A stretch of DNA of 64,000 nt from assembly GCF_001403635.1 (NCBI RefSeq), contig NZ_LN879468.1, positions 806,001 to 870,000 on the forward strand, given 5' to 3'. A model generated the notes under the pieces. It saw nothing but the letters and a program-made list of their open reading frames with translations. It did no database searches and was not told the origin of the DNA. Below, in pieces: positions 40,368 through 50,042 of this stretch (position 1 is the first letter of the stretch; each line of letters starts with the position of its first letter). Source of the DNA: Clostridium massiliamazoniense. GTDB lineage: Bacteria > Bacillota > Clostridia > Clostridiales > Clostridiaceae. The translations under genes and the position numbers were made by a program.

Positions 40368-41363
40368 TTATAAATTTTCAATTTCCACCTTAATTTTATC
40401 TATTAATTTATTATTATGGAACTTTCTTGCTTGACCTATAGCATTTTTAAAGGCTTTACCATCAGAACTGCCATGAGCTTTAATACAAATACCATTTACA
40501 CCTAAAAAAGGTGCTCCGCCATATTCCTTATAGTCCATTTTCTTTTTTAAATTTGAAAAGCTTTTGGATAAAAATACAGCTCCAAATTTTGATAATGCAG
40601 AACTCATTATTTCTTCTTTTATCATTGATAAAATAGTTTTTGCAGCTCCTTCATACATTTTTAAGATAGTATTACCTACAAAACCGTCACAAACTATTAC
40701 ATCAACTTCTCCAAGAGTAACATCTCTTGGTTCTATATTTCCAATAAAATTAAGATTGCTTTCTTCTTTTAATAATTGATATGTTTGCTTAGTAAGTTCA
40801 TTACCTTTCTCTTCTTCCACACCAATATTAACTAAACCAATCTTTGGATTTTCTTTTTCCATTACTGAATTAAAATATACCTTCCCCATTTTAGCAAATT
40901 GAACTAAATAAGATGGTTTACTATCTACATTAGCCCCAGCATCTATTACCATGAAAGGACCATTTTTTCCTGGCATAAGTGGTGCTAATGCTGGTCTTTC
41001 TACACCTTTTATTCTTCCTACTATAAATGTAGAACCAGCTAAAAATGCTCCAGTGCTTCCAGCTGATAAGACTGCATCACAGTCTCCTTCTTTAACTAAG
41101 TTTAATGCTTTTACTAAACTAGAATCTTTTTTCTTTCTCACAGCCATTACTGGGTGCTCATTAGTGCTTATTCGCTCTGTCGCATCTATAAATTCTACTT
41201 TACTTTTATCATAACTATATTTTGAAAATTCCTTTTCAAGAATATCTTTAGGTCCAGTTACAACTAAATTGATATCATCAAAACTCTTTAATGCTTCTAT
41301 ACAGCCTTCTATTTCTGCATATGGAGCATTATCTGACCCCATAGCATCTACAGCTATCCTCAC
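40368..41363 (-). CDS. plsX: phosphate acyltransferase PlsX
   Basis: PlsX makes acyl-phosphate from acyl-ACP, feeding PlsY in phospholipid synthesis. [20 protein letters not shown] is the diagnostic N-terminus, with [12 protein letters not shown] near residue 100 and [16 protein letters not shown] near 220. 331 residues is standard. It follows rpmF, and acpP follows it: the yceD-rpmF-plsX-acpP order is widespread. Confidence 0.97.
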   Translation of the reverse strand: MRIAVDAMGSDNAPYAEIEGCIEALKSFDDINLVVTGPKDILEKEFSKYSYDKSKVEFIDATERISTNEHPVMAVRKKKDSSLVKALNLVKEGDCDAVLSAGSTGAFLAGSTFIVGRIKGVERPALAPLMPGKNGPFMVIDAGANVDSKPSYLVQFAKMGKVYFNSVMEKENPKIGLVNIGVEEEKGNELTKQTYQLLKEESNLNFIGNIEPRDVTLGEVDVIVCDGFVGNTILKMYEGAAKTILSMIKEEIMSSALSKFGAVFLSKSFSNLKKKMDYKEYGGAPFLGVNGICIKAHGSSDGKAFKNAIGQARKFHNNKLIDKIKVEIENL

Positions 41364-41397
41364 TTTGAAACACCCCTTTTTTTCTTTAATATAAAGA

Positions 41398-41421
41398 AAA
41401 GAAAGTCATAAGACTTTCTTT
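41398..41421 (-). terminator. terminator between rpmF and plsX
   Basis: Perfect 10-bp hairpin AAAGAAAGTC/GACTTTCTTT, loop of four, followed by TCTTT on the minus strand. It follows the last rpmF codons directly, so plsX may be expressed at a lower level than rpmF. Confidence 0.75.
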
Positions 41422-41422
41422 A

Positions 41423-41608
41423 TTATTGTGCATCAGTTGAAACTATTTCTTTACCTTTGTAATGTCCACAGTTTTTGCAAACTCTGTGAGCTAATTTCAT
41501 TTCGTGGCATTGTGGGCATTCTACGATACCTGGTAAGCTAGCCTTGAAAGTTTGAGCTCTTCTTGAATCTCTTTTTGCTCTATATGTTTTTCTTGCTGGA
41601 TTTCCCAT
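41423..41608 (-). CDS. rpmF: 50S ribosomal protein L32
   Basis: L32 is a small zinc-ribbon ribosomal protein. It reads [18 protein letters not shown] and carries the four-cysteine zinc site [17 protein letters not shown] at residues 32-48. 61 residues. AGGAGGTG precedes the ATG. It lies 2 bases after yceD. All four cysteines are present, so this is the zinc-binding form. Confidence 0.96.
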   Translation of the reverse strand: MGNPARKTYRAKRDSRRAQTFKASLPGIVECPQCHEMKLAHRVCKNCGHYKGKEIVSTDAQ

Positions 41609-41610
41609 TG

Positions 41611-42132
41611 TTACACCTCCTTATTAGTAAACAGATCTCTTAGCTTATCAAATCTTAAATCGATATTTTCATTTTCACAATTACATGTGCCTTTATTTAA
41701 ATCAGCACCGCAACTCTGACATAAGCCTTTACAAGCATCTGTACAAAGTCTTTTTATAGGTAAGGTTGAAATTACATTATTTACTATTACTTCAGAAATA
41801 TCAATGATATCTCCTTCTACTAAAGTAATATCTTCATCTTCTTTATAATTATTTGAAAACTTCTCATCAAAGTCAATATCAACTTTATAAGAGAAATTTT
41901 GTAAACATCTAGAACATTGCAATTCTAAAGTAGTTTTAATATTTCCAGATATAGTTACTACATCTTCAATAAAACTTAAGTTTCCTATAAACTCAATAGG
42001 TTCAATGAACTTTATTGTTTCACCTGAAACCTCTACTTTTTCTTTTTCCAAAGTAAATTCTAGTGCTTTACTTTTTTCTTTTTTTGAAGTCATTTCTGAA
42101 AATTTAAATTCCATAACATTACAGTAGAACAC
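41611..42132 (-). CDS. yceD: DUF177 / YceD family protein
   Basis: This family is co-encoded with rpmF across bacteria and is implicated in 23S rRNA or ribosome metabolism. The C-terminal half shows the typical [20 protein letters not shown] and [17 protein letters not shown]. Start is uncertain: the open frame begins at GTG 42132, while ATG 42114 (MEFKFSEM) looks closer to family N-termini; neither has a strong ribosome binding site. Confidence 0.88.
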   Translation of the reverse strand: MFYCNVMEFKFSEMTSKKEKSKALEFTLEKEKVEVSGETIKFIEPIEFIGNLSFIEDVVTISGNIKTTLELQCSRCLQNFSYKVDIDFDEKFSNNYKEDEDITLVEGDIIDISEVIVNNVISTLPIKRLCTDACKGLCQSCGADLNKGTCNCENENIDLRFDKLRDLFTNKEV

Positions 42133-42184
42133 TCTACTTATTCACACTCCAAACTATAATTTAATTGCAAATAACACAGATACT

Positions 42185-42213
42185 ATTATATAAAGTTGAT
42201 ATTTAAAAGTCAA
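42185..42213 (-). promoter_or_regulatory. yceD-rpmF promoter
   Basis: Minus-strand TTGACT (42208-42213) and TATAAT (42185-42190) with 17-base spacing, a near-consensus promoter in the gap after ackA. It would drive yceD-rpmF and, by readthrough, plsX. Confidence 0.8.
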
Positions 42214-42225
42214 GCTATTTTAAAA

Positions 42226-43419
42226 TTATTTTATTAATGCTAGTGTATCTTTAGCAATCATTAACTCCTCATTTGTAGGAATAATGAATACTTTAACCTT
42301 TGAATTTGCTGTGCTTATTTCAGCAATTTCTCCTCTTACTTTATTCTTTTCTTTGTCAAGTTCAATTCCCATGAATCCTAAGTTTTCACAGATTGTTTCT
42401 CTTTCTGAAGCTGAATTTTCACCAACACCAGCAGTGAATACTACAACATCTATTCCACCCATGCTAGCTGCATATGAACCTATATATTGACTTACTCTAT
42501 AACGGAACATATCTAAAGCTAATTGAGCTCTCTTGTTTCCTTCTTTTGCTGCTGCTTCAATATCTCTAAAGTCACTGCTTACACCTGAAATTCCGTATAC
42601 ACCTGATTGTTTATTCATTAATGTATCTACTTCTGAAGCTGTGTAGTTTAATTCATTTATTAAGAATGTTACAACTGTTGGATCTATGTTTCCACATCTA
42701 GTTCCCATTACTAACCCTTCAAGTGGAGTGAATCCCATACTTGTATCATAACATTTTCCATCTTTAACTGCTGATACACTTGATCCATTTCCTAAATGAC
42801 AAGTTACTATTTTAAGATCTTTTATATCTTTTCCCATAACTTCTGCAACTTTAGCAGATACATATTTATGTGAAGTTCCGTGGAATCCATATTTTCTTAT
42901 ATGATGCTTTTCATATAATTCATAAGGTAAACCATACATAAATGCTTTCTCAGGCATTGTTTGATGGAATGCTGTATCAAATACAACTACCATAGGTACA
43001 GATGGCATTAACTTTTGGCAAGCCTCTATTCCCATTATATGAGCTGGATTGTGTAATGGAGCTAATTTTGAAGCTTCTCTAATATCATTTATTACTTCTT
43101 CTGTAACTATTGCTGATTTAGTGTATTTTTCTCCACCGTGAACTATTCTATGTCCTACAGCTTTTATTTCGTCCATTGATTTTATAACACCATTTTTTTC
43201 ATCTATTAAGGCATCTAACACTAACTTTATTGCTACATTGTGATTTTCCATTGGTGTTTCTACTATATATTTATCTCTACCTTCAACTTTTTGAGTTAAA
43301 ACTGAACCCTCTATGCCTATTCTTTCTACTAATCCTGAAGCTAATACATCTTCATTGTTCATGTTTATTAATTGATATTTTAAGGAAGAACTTCCACAGT
43401 TTATTACTAAAATATTCAC
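42226..43419 (-). CDS. ackA: acetate kinase
   Basis: AckA converts acetyl phosphate and ADP to acetate and ATP, a main energy step in fermenting clostridia. [12 protein letters not shown] is the N-terminal ASKHA motif. [11 protein letters not shown] near residue 88, DTAFHQTMP near 148 and [15 protein letters not shown] near 208 are all present. 397 residues is standard. It follows pta by 33 bases in one operon. Confidence 0.98.
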   Translation of the reverse strand: MNILVINCGSSSLKYQLINMNNEDVLASGLVERIGIEGSVLTQKVEGRDKYIVETPMENHNVAIKLVLDALIDEKNGVIKSMDEIKAVGHRIVHGGEKYTKSAIVTEEVINDIREASKLAPLHNPAHIMGIEACQKLMPSVPMVVVFDTAFHQTMPEKAFMYGLPYELYEKHHIRKYGFHGTSHKYVSAKVAEVMGKDIKDLKIVTCHLGNGSSVSAVKDGKCYDTSMGFTPLEGLVMGTRCGNIDPTVVTFLINELNYTASEVDTLMNKQSGVYGISGVSSDFRDIEAAAKEGNKRAQLALDMFRYRVSQYIGSYAASMGGIDVVVFTAGVGENSASERETICENLGFMGIELDKEKNKVRGEIAEISTANSKVKVFIIPTNEELMIAKDTLALIK

Positions 43420-43452
43420 CCTTACAACCTCCTAAATTTACTATTTTCTTTT

Positions 43453-44451
43453 TTATTGTGCTTGTGCTTGAACTGCTGTTAAAGCAACAACATTTACTAT
43501 ATCATCTGAACTACAACCTCTTGATAAGTCATTTATTGGCTTAGCAAAACCTTGACAAACTGGTCCTATAGCTTCTGCATTTGCAAATCTTTGAACTAAT
43601 TTATATCCAATATTTCCTGCTTGTAAATCTGGGAATATTAATACATTAGCTTTACCTGCAACATTACTATTTGGAGCCTTTTGATGTGCTACTTTTTCTA
43701 CTATAGCAGCGTCTAATTGTAATTCTCCATCGATATCTAAATCTGGTCTTAATTCTTTAGCTATTTCAGTAGCTTTTCTAACTTTTTCTACTAATTCATG
43801 ATCTGCACTTCCCATTGTTGAGAAAGATAACATTGCAACTTTAGGATCCATTCTACAAAGATTTTTAGCTGTATCTGCAGTTGCTATTGCTATTGATGCT
43901 AATTGTTCTGCTGTTGGATTTGGGTTTACTGCACAGTCTGAGAATAATAACATTCCACCCTCTCCATATATTGAGTTAGGTACCATCATTATAAAAAAGC
44001 TTGATACAACTGATACTCCAGGTGCTGTTTTGATTATTTGAAGACCTGGTCTTAAAAGATCTCCAGTTGTATGAACTGCTCCTGATACCATTCCATCTGC
44101 ATGATCTTGTTTTACCATCATTGTTGCAAAGTATAATGGATCTCTCACTATTTTATCAGCTTTCTCCATTGTCATCCCTTTATTTTTTCTTAATTCATAG
44201 AAAGCTGTTATATATTCTTCTAAATTTTCTGATGTATCTGGATCAACTACTTCTATTCCATTTAAATTAACATCTAATGTTAAAGCTTTATCTCTTATTT
44301 TGCTTTCATTTCCTATTAATATTACCTCAGCTAGCCCTTCTTCGTGTATTTTCTGAGAAGCAATTAAGTTTCTATCCTCATCTCCCTCAGGTAATACTAT
44401 TCTTTTCTTATTTGAACGTGCTGCCTTCCAAATTTCTTTCATAAGTTCCAT
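43453..44451 (-). CDS. pta: phosphate acetyltransferase
   Basis: Pta converts acetyl-CoA and phosphate to acetyl phosphate, which AckA then uses. The short 332-residue form, without the N-terminal domain of the enteric enzyme, is typical of Gram-positives. RIVLPEGDEDRNL is near the N-terminus, with DGMVSGAVHTTGDLLRP near residue 120 and NVLIFPDLQAGNIGYK near 268. AAAGGAGAAC precedes the ATG. Confidence 0.98.
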   Translation of the reverse strand: MELMKEIWKAARSNKKRIVLPEGDEDRNLIASQKIHEEGLAEVILIGNESKIRDKALTLDVNLNGIEVVDPDTSENLEEYITAFYELRKNKGMTMEKADKIVRDPLYFATMMVKQDHADGMVSGAVHTTGDLLRPGLQIIKTAPGVSVVSSFFIMMVPNSIYGEGGMLLFSDCAVNPNPTAEQLASIAIATADTAKNLCRMDPKVAMLSFSTMGSADHELVEKVRKATEIAKELRPDLDIDGELQLDAAIVEKVAHQKAPNSNVAGKANVLIFPDLQAGNIGYKLVQRFANAEAIGPVCQGFAKPINDLSRGCSSDDIVNVVALTAVQAQAQ

Positions 44452-44512
44452 GTTCTTGTTCTCCTTTCATCTTTAAAACTATTGTTAAACATTCATATAT
44501 CTCCCATATACT

Positions 44513-44542
44513 ACTATACTCCTATACTATCATATTTTTCAA
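44513..44542 (-). promoter_or_regulatory. probable pta-ackA promoter
   Basis: Minus-strand TTGAAA (44537-44542) and TATAGT (44513-44518), spacing 18. The region has short tandem AGTATAG repeats, so alternative -10 registers exist. Confidence 0.45.
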
Positions 44543-44606
44543 CAAAATATTAATAAATAAGTAAATTAAAAATTGTCTGAAAATTAATAAAGTTATTTTA
44601 AATACT

Positions 44607-44635
44607 TTGACTTAATTAGGTAAATATAGTACTGT
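44607..44635 (+). promoter_or_regulatory. tmcAL promoter
   Basis: Plus-strand TTGACT (44607-44612) and TACTGT (44630-44635) with 17-base spacing, 33 bases before the start codon, divergent from pta. Confidence 0.55.
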
Positions 44636-44668
44636 AATATAAAAAATATAAATAAAAAAGGTGATAAT

Positions 44669-45883
44669 ATGAATATAACAGGGATAATTACCGAATACAA
44701 CCCCCTACATTTCGGCCACATTTTACATATAGAAAAATCTAAAGAAATTACAAATTGTGACGGTATAATTTGTGTAATGAGCGGTAATTTCGTTCAAAGA
44801 GGTCTTCCTGCTATAATTAATAAATGGGATAGAGCTAAAATGGCCCTAGAAGCAGGTGTTGATTTAGTCTTAGAATTACCAACTCTTTATGCAATCTCAT
44901 CTGCTGAACACTTTGCTTTTGGTGCAGTTTCAACTTTAAATTCTCTTAATATAGTAAGCAACTTATGCTTTGGTTCCGAGGAAGGAGATATATCACTTAT
45001 AAAAATTATTTCTCAAATCCTTTCTGATGAGCCAGAAGAATTTAAACTCCTTTTAAAAGAAGAACTTTCTACTGGTCTTCCATTTCCTAGAGCTAGAGCT
45101 AAAGCTTTAAATACTTTTTTATCTAAATACAATAACTTATCTATTGATGATAGTAAGTTATTAGACTTCTTAAATAGCTCTAACAACATATTAGGAATAG
45201 AGTATTGTAAATCATTAATAAAATTAAAAAGTAATATAAATGCAGTTACAATTAAAAGAGAACATTCTAACTATAATGATATAAATTTAAACACTACTAA
45301 ATTTCAATCAGCAACAGCTATAAGAGAACTTTTATATAAAAAAGATTTTCTATCTACAGAAAAATTTTTACCAGATTTCTCTTATAATATTCTTAATTTC
45401 CAAAAAGAATTTAGCGAGGTTAATGAAATTTATAATTTTGTGAAATACAAAATCATTTCAGATCCCCAAAGTTTAAAAAATATTTCTGAAGCTACTGAAG
45501 GTCTTGATAATAAAATATTAAAAGAAATTGTAAATTCAAATAACCTAAAAGAATTAATTGAAAATTGTAAAAGTAAACGCTACACCTATACAAGAATCTC
45601 TCGTATTATATGTAATATTTTTCTAGGTGTCACTAGAGATTTTGACTTATTAAAGAAATCTACACCTAATTATATTCGTGTATTAGGTTTATCACCTAAA
45701 GGTTCTAAAATACTAAAAGAAATAAAAAAGAATTCTGACATCACAATAATCACAAAAATTCCATCTAAAATAGAAGATCCTTTATTAAAATTAGATTTAA
45801 AAGCTACTGACTTATATTCTTTACTAAAGCCTAGTATGAAATTAAATAGCGATTATTTGATTAGTCCTGTAATAAAAAAATAA
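44669..45883 (+). CDS. tmcAL: tRNA(Met) cytidine acetate ligase (YlbM/TmcAL)
   Basis: TmcAL uses acetate and ATP to acetylate the wobble cytidine of elongator tRNA-Met. The nucleotidyltransferase motif HFGH lies at residues 14-17 (GIITEYNPLHFGH). VMSGNFVQRGLPA, LELPTLYAISSAEHFA and TAIRELL follow the family closely. 404 residues is standard. AAAGGTG precedes the ATG. Divergent from pta-ackA, the acetate-producing operon; this may be coincidence, but its substrate is acetate. Confidence 0.93.
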   Translation: MNITGIITEYNPLHFGHILHIEKSKEITNCDGIICVMSGNFVQRGLPAIINKWDRAKMALEAGVDLVLELPTLYAISSAEHFAFGAVSTLNSLNIVSNLCFGSEEGDISLIKIISQILSDEPEEFKLLLKEELSTGLPFPRARAKALNTFLSKYNNLSIDDSKLLDFLNSSNNILGIEYCKSLIKLKSNINAVTIKREHSNYNDINLNTTKFQSATAIRELLYKKDFLSTEKFLPDFSYNILNFQKEFSEVNEIYNFVKYKIISDPQSLKNISEATEGLDNKILKEIVNSNNLKELIENCKSKRYTYTRISRIICNIFLGVTRDFDLLKKSTPNYIRVLGLSPKGSKILKEIKKNSDITIITKIPSKIEDPLLKLDLKATDLYSLLKPSMKLNSDYLISPVIKK

Positions 45884-45895
45884 GTTAAAATAAAA

Positions 45896-45918
45896 AAGGG
45901 ACTGCAAATCAGCCCCTT
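45896..45918. terminator. bidirectional hairpin terminator after tmcAL
   Basis: AAGGG-CTG/CAG-CCCTT hairpin. The minus strand has the better U tract (TTTTTTATTTT); the plus strand has AATTTATATT. It may therefore also stop minus-strand transcripts arriving from the gene ending at 46153. Confidence 0.7.
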
Positions 45919-45928
45919 AATTTATATT

Positions 45929-46146
45929 ACTTTTATAAACGTAGACTTAATTCAGGTGGAGATTTTAATTCCACCTGAATGCTTAGTCAAACTTATCTAG
46001 AAGCGTGAGACTGTTTATCTCCTACTTATAGAAGATAGGAGTATTACAACCTCTAGCTGTCAGATAAATGTATTTTTTCATCTGCCGAGATAGCTAGATA
46101 AAAGGCAAAGAGGATGTATCTGTAATTCGATACATCCTCTTTTATT
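45929..46146 (+). ncRNA. candidate structured RNA element, copy A, with its own terminator
   Basis: On the plus strand: AGACTTAATTCA (45943-45954), a perfect 11-bp hairpin ATTCAGGTGGA/TCCACCTGAAT (45950-45980), a GCTTAGTCAAAC linker, TTATCTAG (45993-46000), a CTCCTA/TAGGAG hairpin (46019-46041), a CAGAT/ATCTG hairpin (46061-46084), and CTAGATAA (46094-46101) re-pairing with TTATCTAG. It ends in a perfect 11-bp hairpin (46110-46139) followed by TTTTATTTT. No open frame fits. Copy B at 33209-33345 shares the linkers but not the helix sequences. Orientation is chosen from one G-U pair in copy B and the plus-strand T tract. Confidence 0.55.
46110..46139. terminator. perfect 11-bp terminator hairpin shared by convergent transcripts
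   Basis: GAGGATGTATC/GATACATCCTC with a loop of eight. The plus strand is followed by TTTTATTTT, a good U tract. On the minus strand it lies 13 bases past the stop at 46153 and is followed by TTTGCCTTTTATCTA. The minus-strand hairpin plus tail resembles the ispG terminator at 12415-12445. Confidence 0.8.
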
Positions 46147-46152
46147 TTACTC

Positions 46153-46701
46153 TTAATTTTTATTTAAAGGTCTTCTAAGTTCTTTAACATTTTCTCTTAT
46201 AATAGATGATGTTGAACTCATATGATCAGTAAGCTCTCCTGCAAACTTTTCCACATCTCTTTTCATATGTTCTAAAAGATTAGCAGTACTTGCTTCTATT
46301 TCTTTTTCAAGTTCTGTTAAAACTTGATCTGCATATTCTCTTGCGTATATCCTTACTTGTCTTGCTTCACTCTGAGCTTCAGATTTTATTTCTTCTGCTA
46401 CAAGTCTAGCTTCTTGCACTATATCATGATTTTGAACTTGCTTCTCTAAAAGTTCCATAGTCTGAGATTTAGCTGCTGAAAGATGCTCATTGGCAGAACT
46501 TAAAATTTCTTCTCTTTTTGAAACAACCCACTGAGCTTTTTTAAAATCATCTGGATATAACTGTTTTATTTCATCTAAAATTTCTATTACTTCTTTTCTA
46601 TCTAGCATTATTTTTCCTGTCATGGGCATTTTTGATGCGCCATTAACAATTTCATATAAATAATCAATAAGTTCTAAAGATTTCATTCCTTCATCAACCA
46701 T
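46153..46701 (-). CDS. conserved coiled-coil protein of unknown function
   Basis: I do not recognise a named family with certainty. The 182-residue protein has a short N-terminal domain (SLELIDYLYEIVNGASKMP then DRKEVIEILDEIKQLYPDDF) followed by a long charged, heptad-like helix from about residue 60 to 160 (rich in E, A, Q, K; for example QEARLVAEEIKSEAQSEARQ). This resembles DivIVA-like or ATPase-stator-like stalks. No membrane segment or signal peptide is seen. GGAGG precedes the ATG. It lies downstream of coaD and may be structural or a cell-pole/division scaffold, which is only an inference. Confidence 0.8.
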   Translation of the reverse strand: MVDEGMKSLELIDYLYEIVNGASKMPMTGKIMLDRKEVIEILDEIKQLYPDDFKKAQWVVSKREEILSSANEHLSAAKSQTMELLEKQVQNHDIVQEARLVAEEIKSEAQSEARQVRIYAREYADQVLTELEKEIEASTANLLEHMKRDVEKFAGELTDHMSSTSSIIRENVKELRRPLNKN

Positions 46702-46844
46702 ACTATTCCTCCGCTATACTTTATAAATTTATTTTCTTAACAGTTAGTTTTTACCGTACCATCTTCTATTCTAACCTTAATATTAATTCACCAAATTCAG
46801 TTAGACCGAAAAAATTCTCTAAACTAAGACTTATCCTATATAGG

Positions 46845-47333
46845 TTAATTTAAATTAATTTTCACTTTATTTTTTATTGCCATTTCAACATTGGCAGGCA
46901 CAAATTCTTTTATTTCTCCACCAAAACTAACTATCTGTCTTATTGCTGAAGAACTTATATATGAATATTCTGGATTAGTTGACATATGTAATGTCTCCAC
47001 ATTTTCATTTAACTTCTTATTCATTAATGCCATTTGGTGTTCATATTCAAAATCTGTGCTGTTCCTAAGCCCTTTTATTATAATTCTAGCTTCTTTTTCC
47101 TTCATAAAATCAACTAATAAACCATTGAAACTAACAACTTCTACATTATCTAATCCTTTAATAGCCTCTTCAATAAGCTCTTTTCTTTCTTCTATAGAAA
47201 AAAAACCTTTTTTATCTCTATTTATTAAAATAGCTACTATAACCTTAGAAAATATCTTGCTAGCTCTTTTTATTATGTCTAAGTGTCCATTAGTAATAGG
47301 ATCAAAACTTCCAGGGTAAACAGCTATACTCAT
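46845..47333 (-). CDS. coaD: phosphopantetheine adenylyltransferase
   Basis: CoaD makes dephospho-CoA from 4'-phosphopantetheine and ATP. AVYPGSFDPITNGHLDIIKR contains the T/HxGH nucleotidyltransferase motif at residues 14-17, and PEYSYISSSAIRQIV is the C-terminal ISSS motif. 162 residues is standard. AGGAGG precedes the ATG. It lies 4 bases after rsmD, the usual pair. Confidence 0.97.
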   Translation of the reverse strand: MSIAVYPGSFDPITNGHLDIIKRASKIFSKVIVAILINRDKKGFFSIEERKELIEEAIKGLDNVEVVSFNGLLVDFMKEKEARIIIKGLRNSTDFEYEHQMALMNKKLNENVETLHMSTNPEYSYISSSAIRQIVSFGGEIKEFVPANVEMAIKNKVKINLN

Positions 47334-47337
47334 AGGA

Positions 47338-47895
47338 TTACTCCTCCTCTATTTTATATAAACAAACTGTAGTATTTCCATATTTTCTACTTCTAATTAA
47401 TTTAATATGTTCTGTTCCTTCAAATATTTCTTCACTTGTATCTATTTTAGTCATTATTATACCTTCTTTATGAAGAAGATTATTATCATCAATTATTTGC
47501 ATTGCCTCTGGTATTAAATTTTTAAGATAAGGTGGATCTATAAATATTAAATCAAAAACCTTTCCCTTTGTTACCATCGACTTTAAAGCCATATATGCAT
47601 CCATATTTAAAGTTGTACATACATCATTGAAATTTAAATTATCTACGTTTTCCTTTAATATAGGGTATGTAACAGGACTTTTATCTACTAAATAACACTC
47701 CTTAGCTCCCCTACTAGCTGCTTCTAATCCTAAACTACCTGTACCAGCAAAGACATCTATTACAACAGCATCTGGAATATATCCTTGTATCATGCTAAAC
47801 ATAGCTTCTTTTACTCTATCTAAAGTTGGTCTTGTTTCCATAGTAGCTGGTGAAAGTATCTTTCTTCCCTTTGCTCTTCCTGAAATTATTCTCAT
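47338..47895 (-). CDS. rsmD: 16S rRNA (guanine-966-N2) methyltransferase
   Basis: RsmD methylates G966 of 16S rRNA. N-terminal MRIISGRAKGRKI and RPTLDRVKEAMFSM, SAM-binding VFAGTGSLGLEA near residue 50 and catalytic FIDPPYL near 125 are all visible. 185 residues fits. Upstream of coaD in one operon with recG. Confidence 0.95.
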   Translation of the reverse strand: MRIISGRAKGRKILSPATMETRPTLDRVKEAMFSMIQGYIPDAVVIDVFAGTGSLGLEAASRGAKECYLVDKSPVTYPILKENVDNLNFNDVCTTLNMDAYMALKSMVTKGKVFDLIFIDPPYLKNLIPEAMQIIDDNNLLHKEGIIMTKIDTSEEIFEGTEHIKLIRSRKYGNTTVCLYKIEEE

Positions 47896-47962
47896 CCTAT
47901 TGCCTCCTTAGTTTTCTTAAAATATATTTTACCATAACAGTTATAGTCAAACAATTATTATG

Positions 47963-49999
47963 TTAATTAAAACATATATAATTACTTGTTCTCTCTAGGT
48001 TTTTCCAAATTTCTTCTCTTAACTTAATACTTTGAGAATCACTTTTTCCTAATATTACTTTTGCCTCTTCATTGGCACACCTTAAAATCTTTACATCTTC
48101 AACTATATCTGATAATATAAATCCTTCTGAACCATGCTGTCTCATACCAAAGACTTCACCAGCACCTCTAAGCTTTAAGTCTTGCTCTGAAATATAAAAA
48201 CCATCATTACTTTCAGTCATTATTTCCATTCTTCTTTTGGTTACATCATTTTTTGCATTGGCTATTAATAAACAATAAGATTTGTATTGCCCTCTACCAA
48301 CTCTTCCTCTCAACTGATGCAATTGAGCAAGACCAAATCTTTCTGCATTTTCTATAATCATTACAGAGGCATTTGGTACATTAACTCCAACCTCTATTAC
48401 AGTTGTTGATATTATAACTTTTGTCTCATCATTTTTAAATCTATTAATCACTTCATCTTTTTCTTTTGGCTTCATTTTTCCATGAAGTATTTCCATTGGT
48501 ATACCAGCTAAAATTCCACAACTTAATTCATCGTATAATTTTTCAACTGAATTTAATTCTAATTTTTCATTTTCTTCAATTAAAGGAGATACTATGTATA
48601 CCTGCCTTCCTTTTTTAATTTCTTCCACAGCAAAGCTATAAGCCTTTTCTCTCTTTTTCATTTCTACAAGTTTTGTATCTATAGGCTTTCTTCCTGGTGG
48701 AAGTTCATCTATAACACTTATATCTAAATCACTATAAAGATATAAGGAAAGTGTTCTAGGAATAGGGGTTGCAGTCATTACTAAAACATCTGCCATTTTA
48801 TTTTTATTCATAAGTCTACTTCTTTGTTCAACACCAAATCTATGTTGCTCATCTGTTACTATAAACCCTAAGTTTGTAAATTCTACATCTTCTTGAATTA
48901 TGGCATGAGTTCCTATGACAAATACTTCTTTTCCACTTTTTATTATTTCTTTTATTCTATTTTTTTCTTTTTGACTTGTAGAACCAGTTAGTAATTCTAT
49001 ATGCACATTAAAATCACTAAGCACCTTTATGGCTTCTTTATAATGTTGTGCAGCAAGAATTTCTGTAGGCGCCATAAAAGCTACTTGATATCCATTTTTA
49101 TATACATTAAAAAGTGCAATAATAGCAACTAGAGTTTTTCCACTTCCAACATCCCCTTGAACCAATCTATTCATAGGAACATTTCTCTTTTGATCCTTCA
49201 ATACTTCTTTTATAGCACTAGATTGTGCTCCTGTTAATTGAAATGGAAGGCTTTCTTTAAGAGCAGCCAATTCTTCCGTAAACATTTTAAATTCAATGCC
49301 TTTACTGCCCTCTTTTATTCTTTTTTTCATTGCTAGTATCTTTACTGAGTATGTAAAAAGTTCTTGAAATTTCAATCTATCTATTGCTAATCTTAAGCTT
49401 TCTCTATCCTTCGGAAAATGTATATTTCTTATAGCCATATCTAAGGAGCATAAATTATATTTCTTTATTACTTCAGCAGGTAAATTTTCCTCTATATTTA
49501 TAGTTCCAAGAATATTATTTATATACTTCACTAGAACTTTATTATTTAAATCACCTTTTAAAGAATATATAGGAATTATTTCGCCTTTAGTTGCATCCTC
49601 ACAAGCTACTATAGGATTTATTACCTCCATTTTAAGGCCCTTCTTTTTAAAGTTTCCTATTAAATTATATCTATCTCCAACTTTAAAATTTTTAATTATA
49701 TAAGGCTGATTAAACCATACACCTTTTACTACTATATTTTTGTGATGAAATGTTATAGTAGTTAATTTTTTATTAGTTCTAGTTCTTATAGTTCCTTCAA
49801 TAGCAACTACCTTACAATTTAATATAGCTTTCTCTTTTTCAAAATCTGACTGTAAATCTAACTCTGCATGAAGAAAATCATAATCTCTAGGAAAATATAA
49901 TAATAAATCTAAAATAGTAAAAATACCACATTTATTTAACTTTTCTTGTAATTTAGGTCCTACTCCTTTTATGGTACTTACTTCATTGTATATATTCAA
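47963..49999 (-). CDS. recG: ATP-dependent DNA helicase RecG
   Basis: RecG remodels stalled forks and Holliday junctions. It has an N-terminal wedge/OB domain, then helicase motifs QGDVGSGKTLVA (Walker A, near residue 285), TDEQHRFGVEQR (DEQH), TATPIPRTL and QLRGRVGRG. 678 residues is normal. The start is TTG, 7 bases after GGAGGG. It is downstream of the DAK2 gene, with a terminator in between. Confidence 0.97.
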   Translation of the reverse strand: MNIYNEVSTIKGVGPKLQEKLNKCGIFTILDLLLYFPRDYDFLHAELDLQSDFEKEKAILNCKVVAIEGTIRTRTNKKLTTITFHHKNIVVKGVWFNQPYIIKNFKVGDRYNLIGNFKKKGLKMEVINPIVACEDATKGEIIPIYSLKGDLNNKVLVKYINNILGTINIEENLPAEVIKKYNLCSLDMAIRNIHFPKDRESLRLAIDRLKFQELFTYSVKILAMKKRIKEGSKGIEFKMFTEELAALKESLPFQLTGAQSSAIKEVLKDQKRNVPMNRLVQGDVGSGKTLVAIIALFNVYKNGYQVAFMAPTEILAAQHYKEAIKVLSDFNVHIELLTGSTSQKEKNRIKEIIKSGKEVFVIGTHAIIQEDVEFTNLGFIVTDEQHRFGVEQRSRLMNKNKMADVLVMTATPIPRTLSLYLYSDLDISVIDELPPGRKPIDTKLVEMKKREKAYSFAVEEIKKGRQVYIVSPLIEENEKLELNSVEKLYDELSCGILAGIPMEILHGKMKPKEKDEVINRFKNDETKVIISTTVIEVGVNVPNASVMIIENAERFGLAQLHQLRGRVGRGQYKSYCLLIANAKNDVTKRRMEIMTESNDGFYISEQDLKLRGAGEVFGMRQHGSEGFILSDIVEDVKILRCANEEAKVILGKSDSQSIKLREEIWKNLERTSNYICFN

Positions 50000-50018
50000 A
50001 ATATCCCTCCTAAATAAA

Positions 50019-50042
50019 AAAAGCGACTATGGGTCGCTTTTT
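50019..50042 (-). terminator. terminator after the DAK2-domain gene
   Basis: Minus-strand hairpin AGCGAC/GTCGCT followed by seven T, overlapping the stop codon of the upstream gene. Only about 20 bases separate it from the recG start, so recG expression requires readthrough. Confidence 0.85.

Noticed and set aside
42133..42165. Three-codon leader peptide (GTG AAT AAG TAG) before yceD
   Set aside because: Too short and without a separate ribosome binding signal; probably chance.
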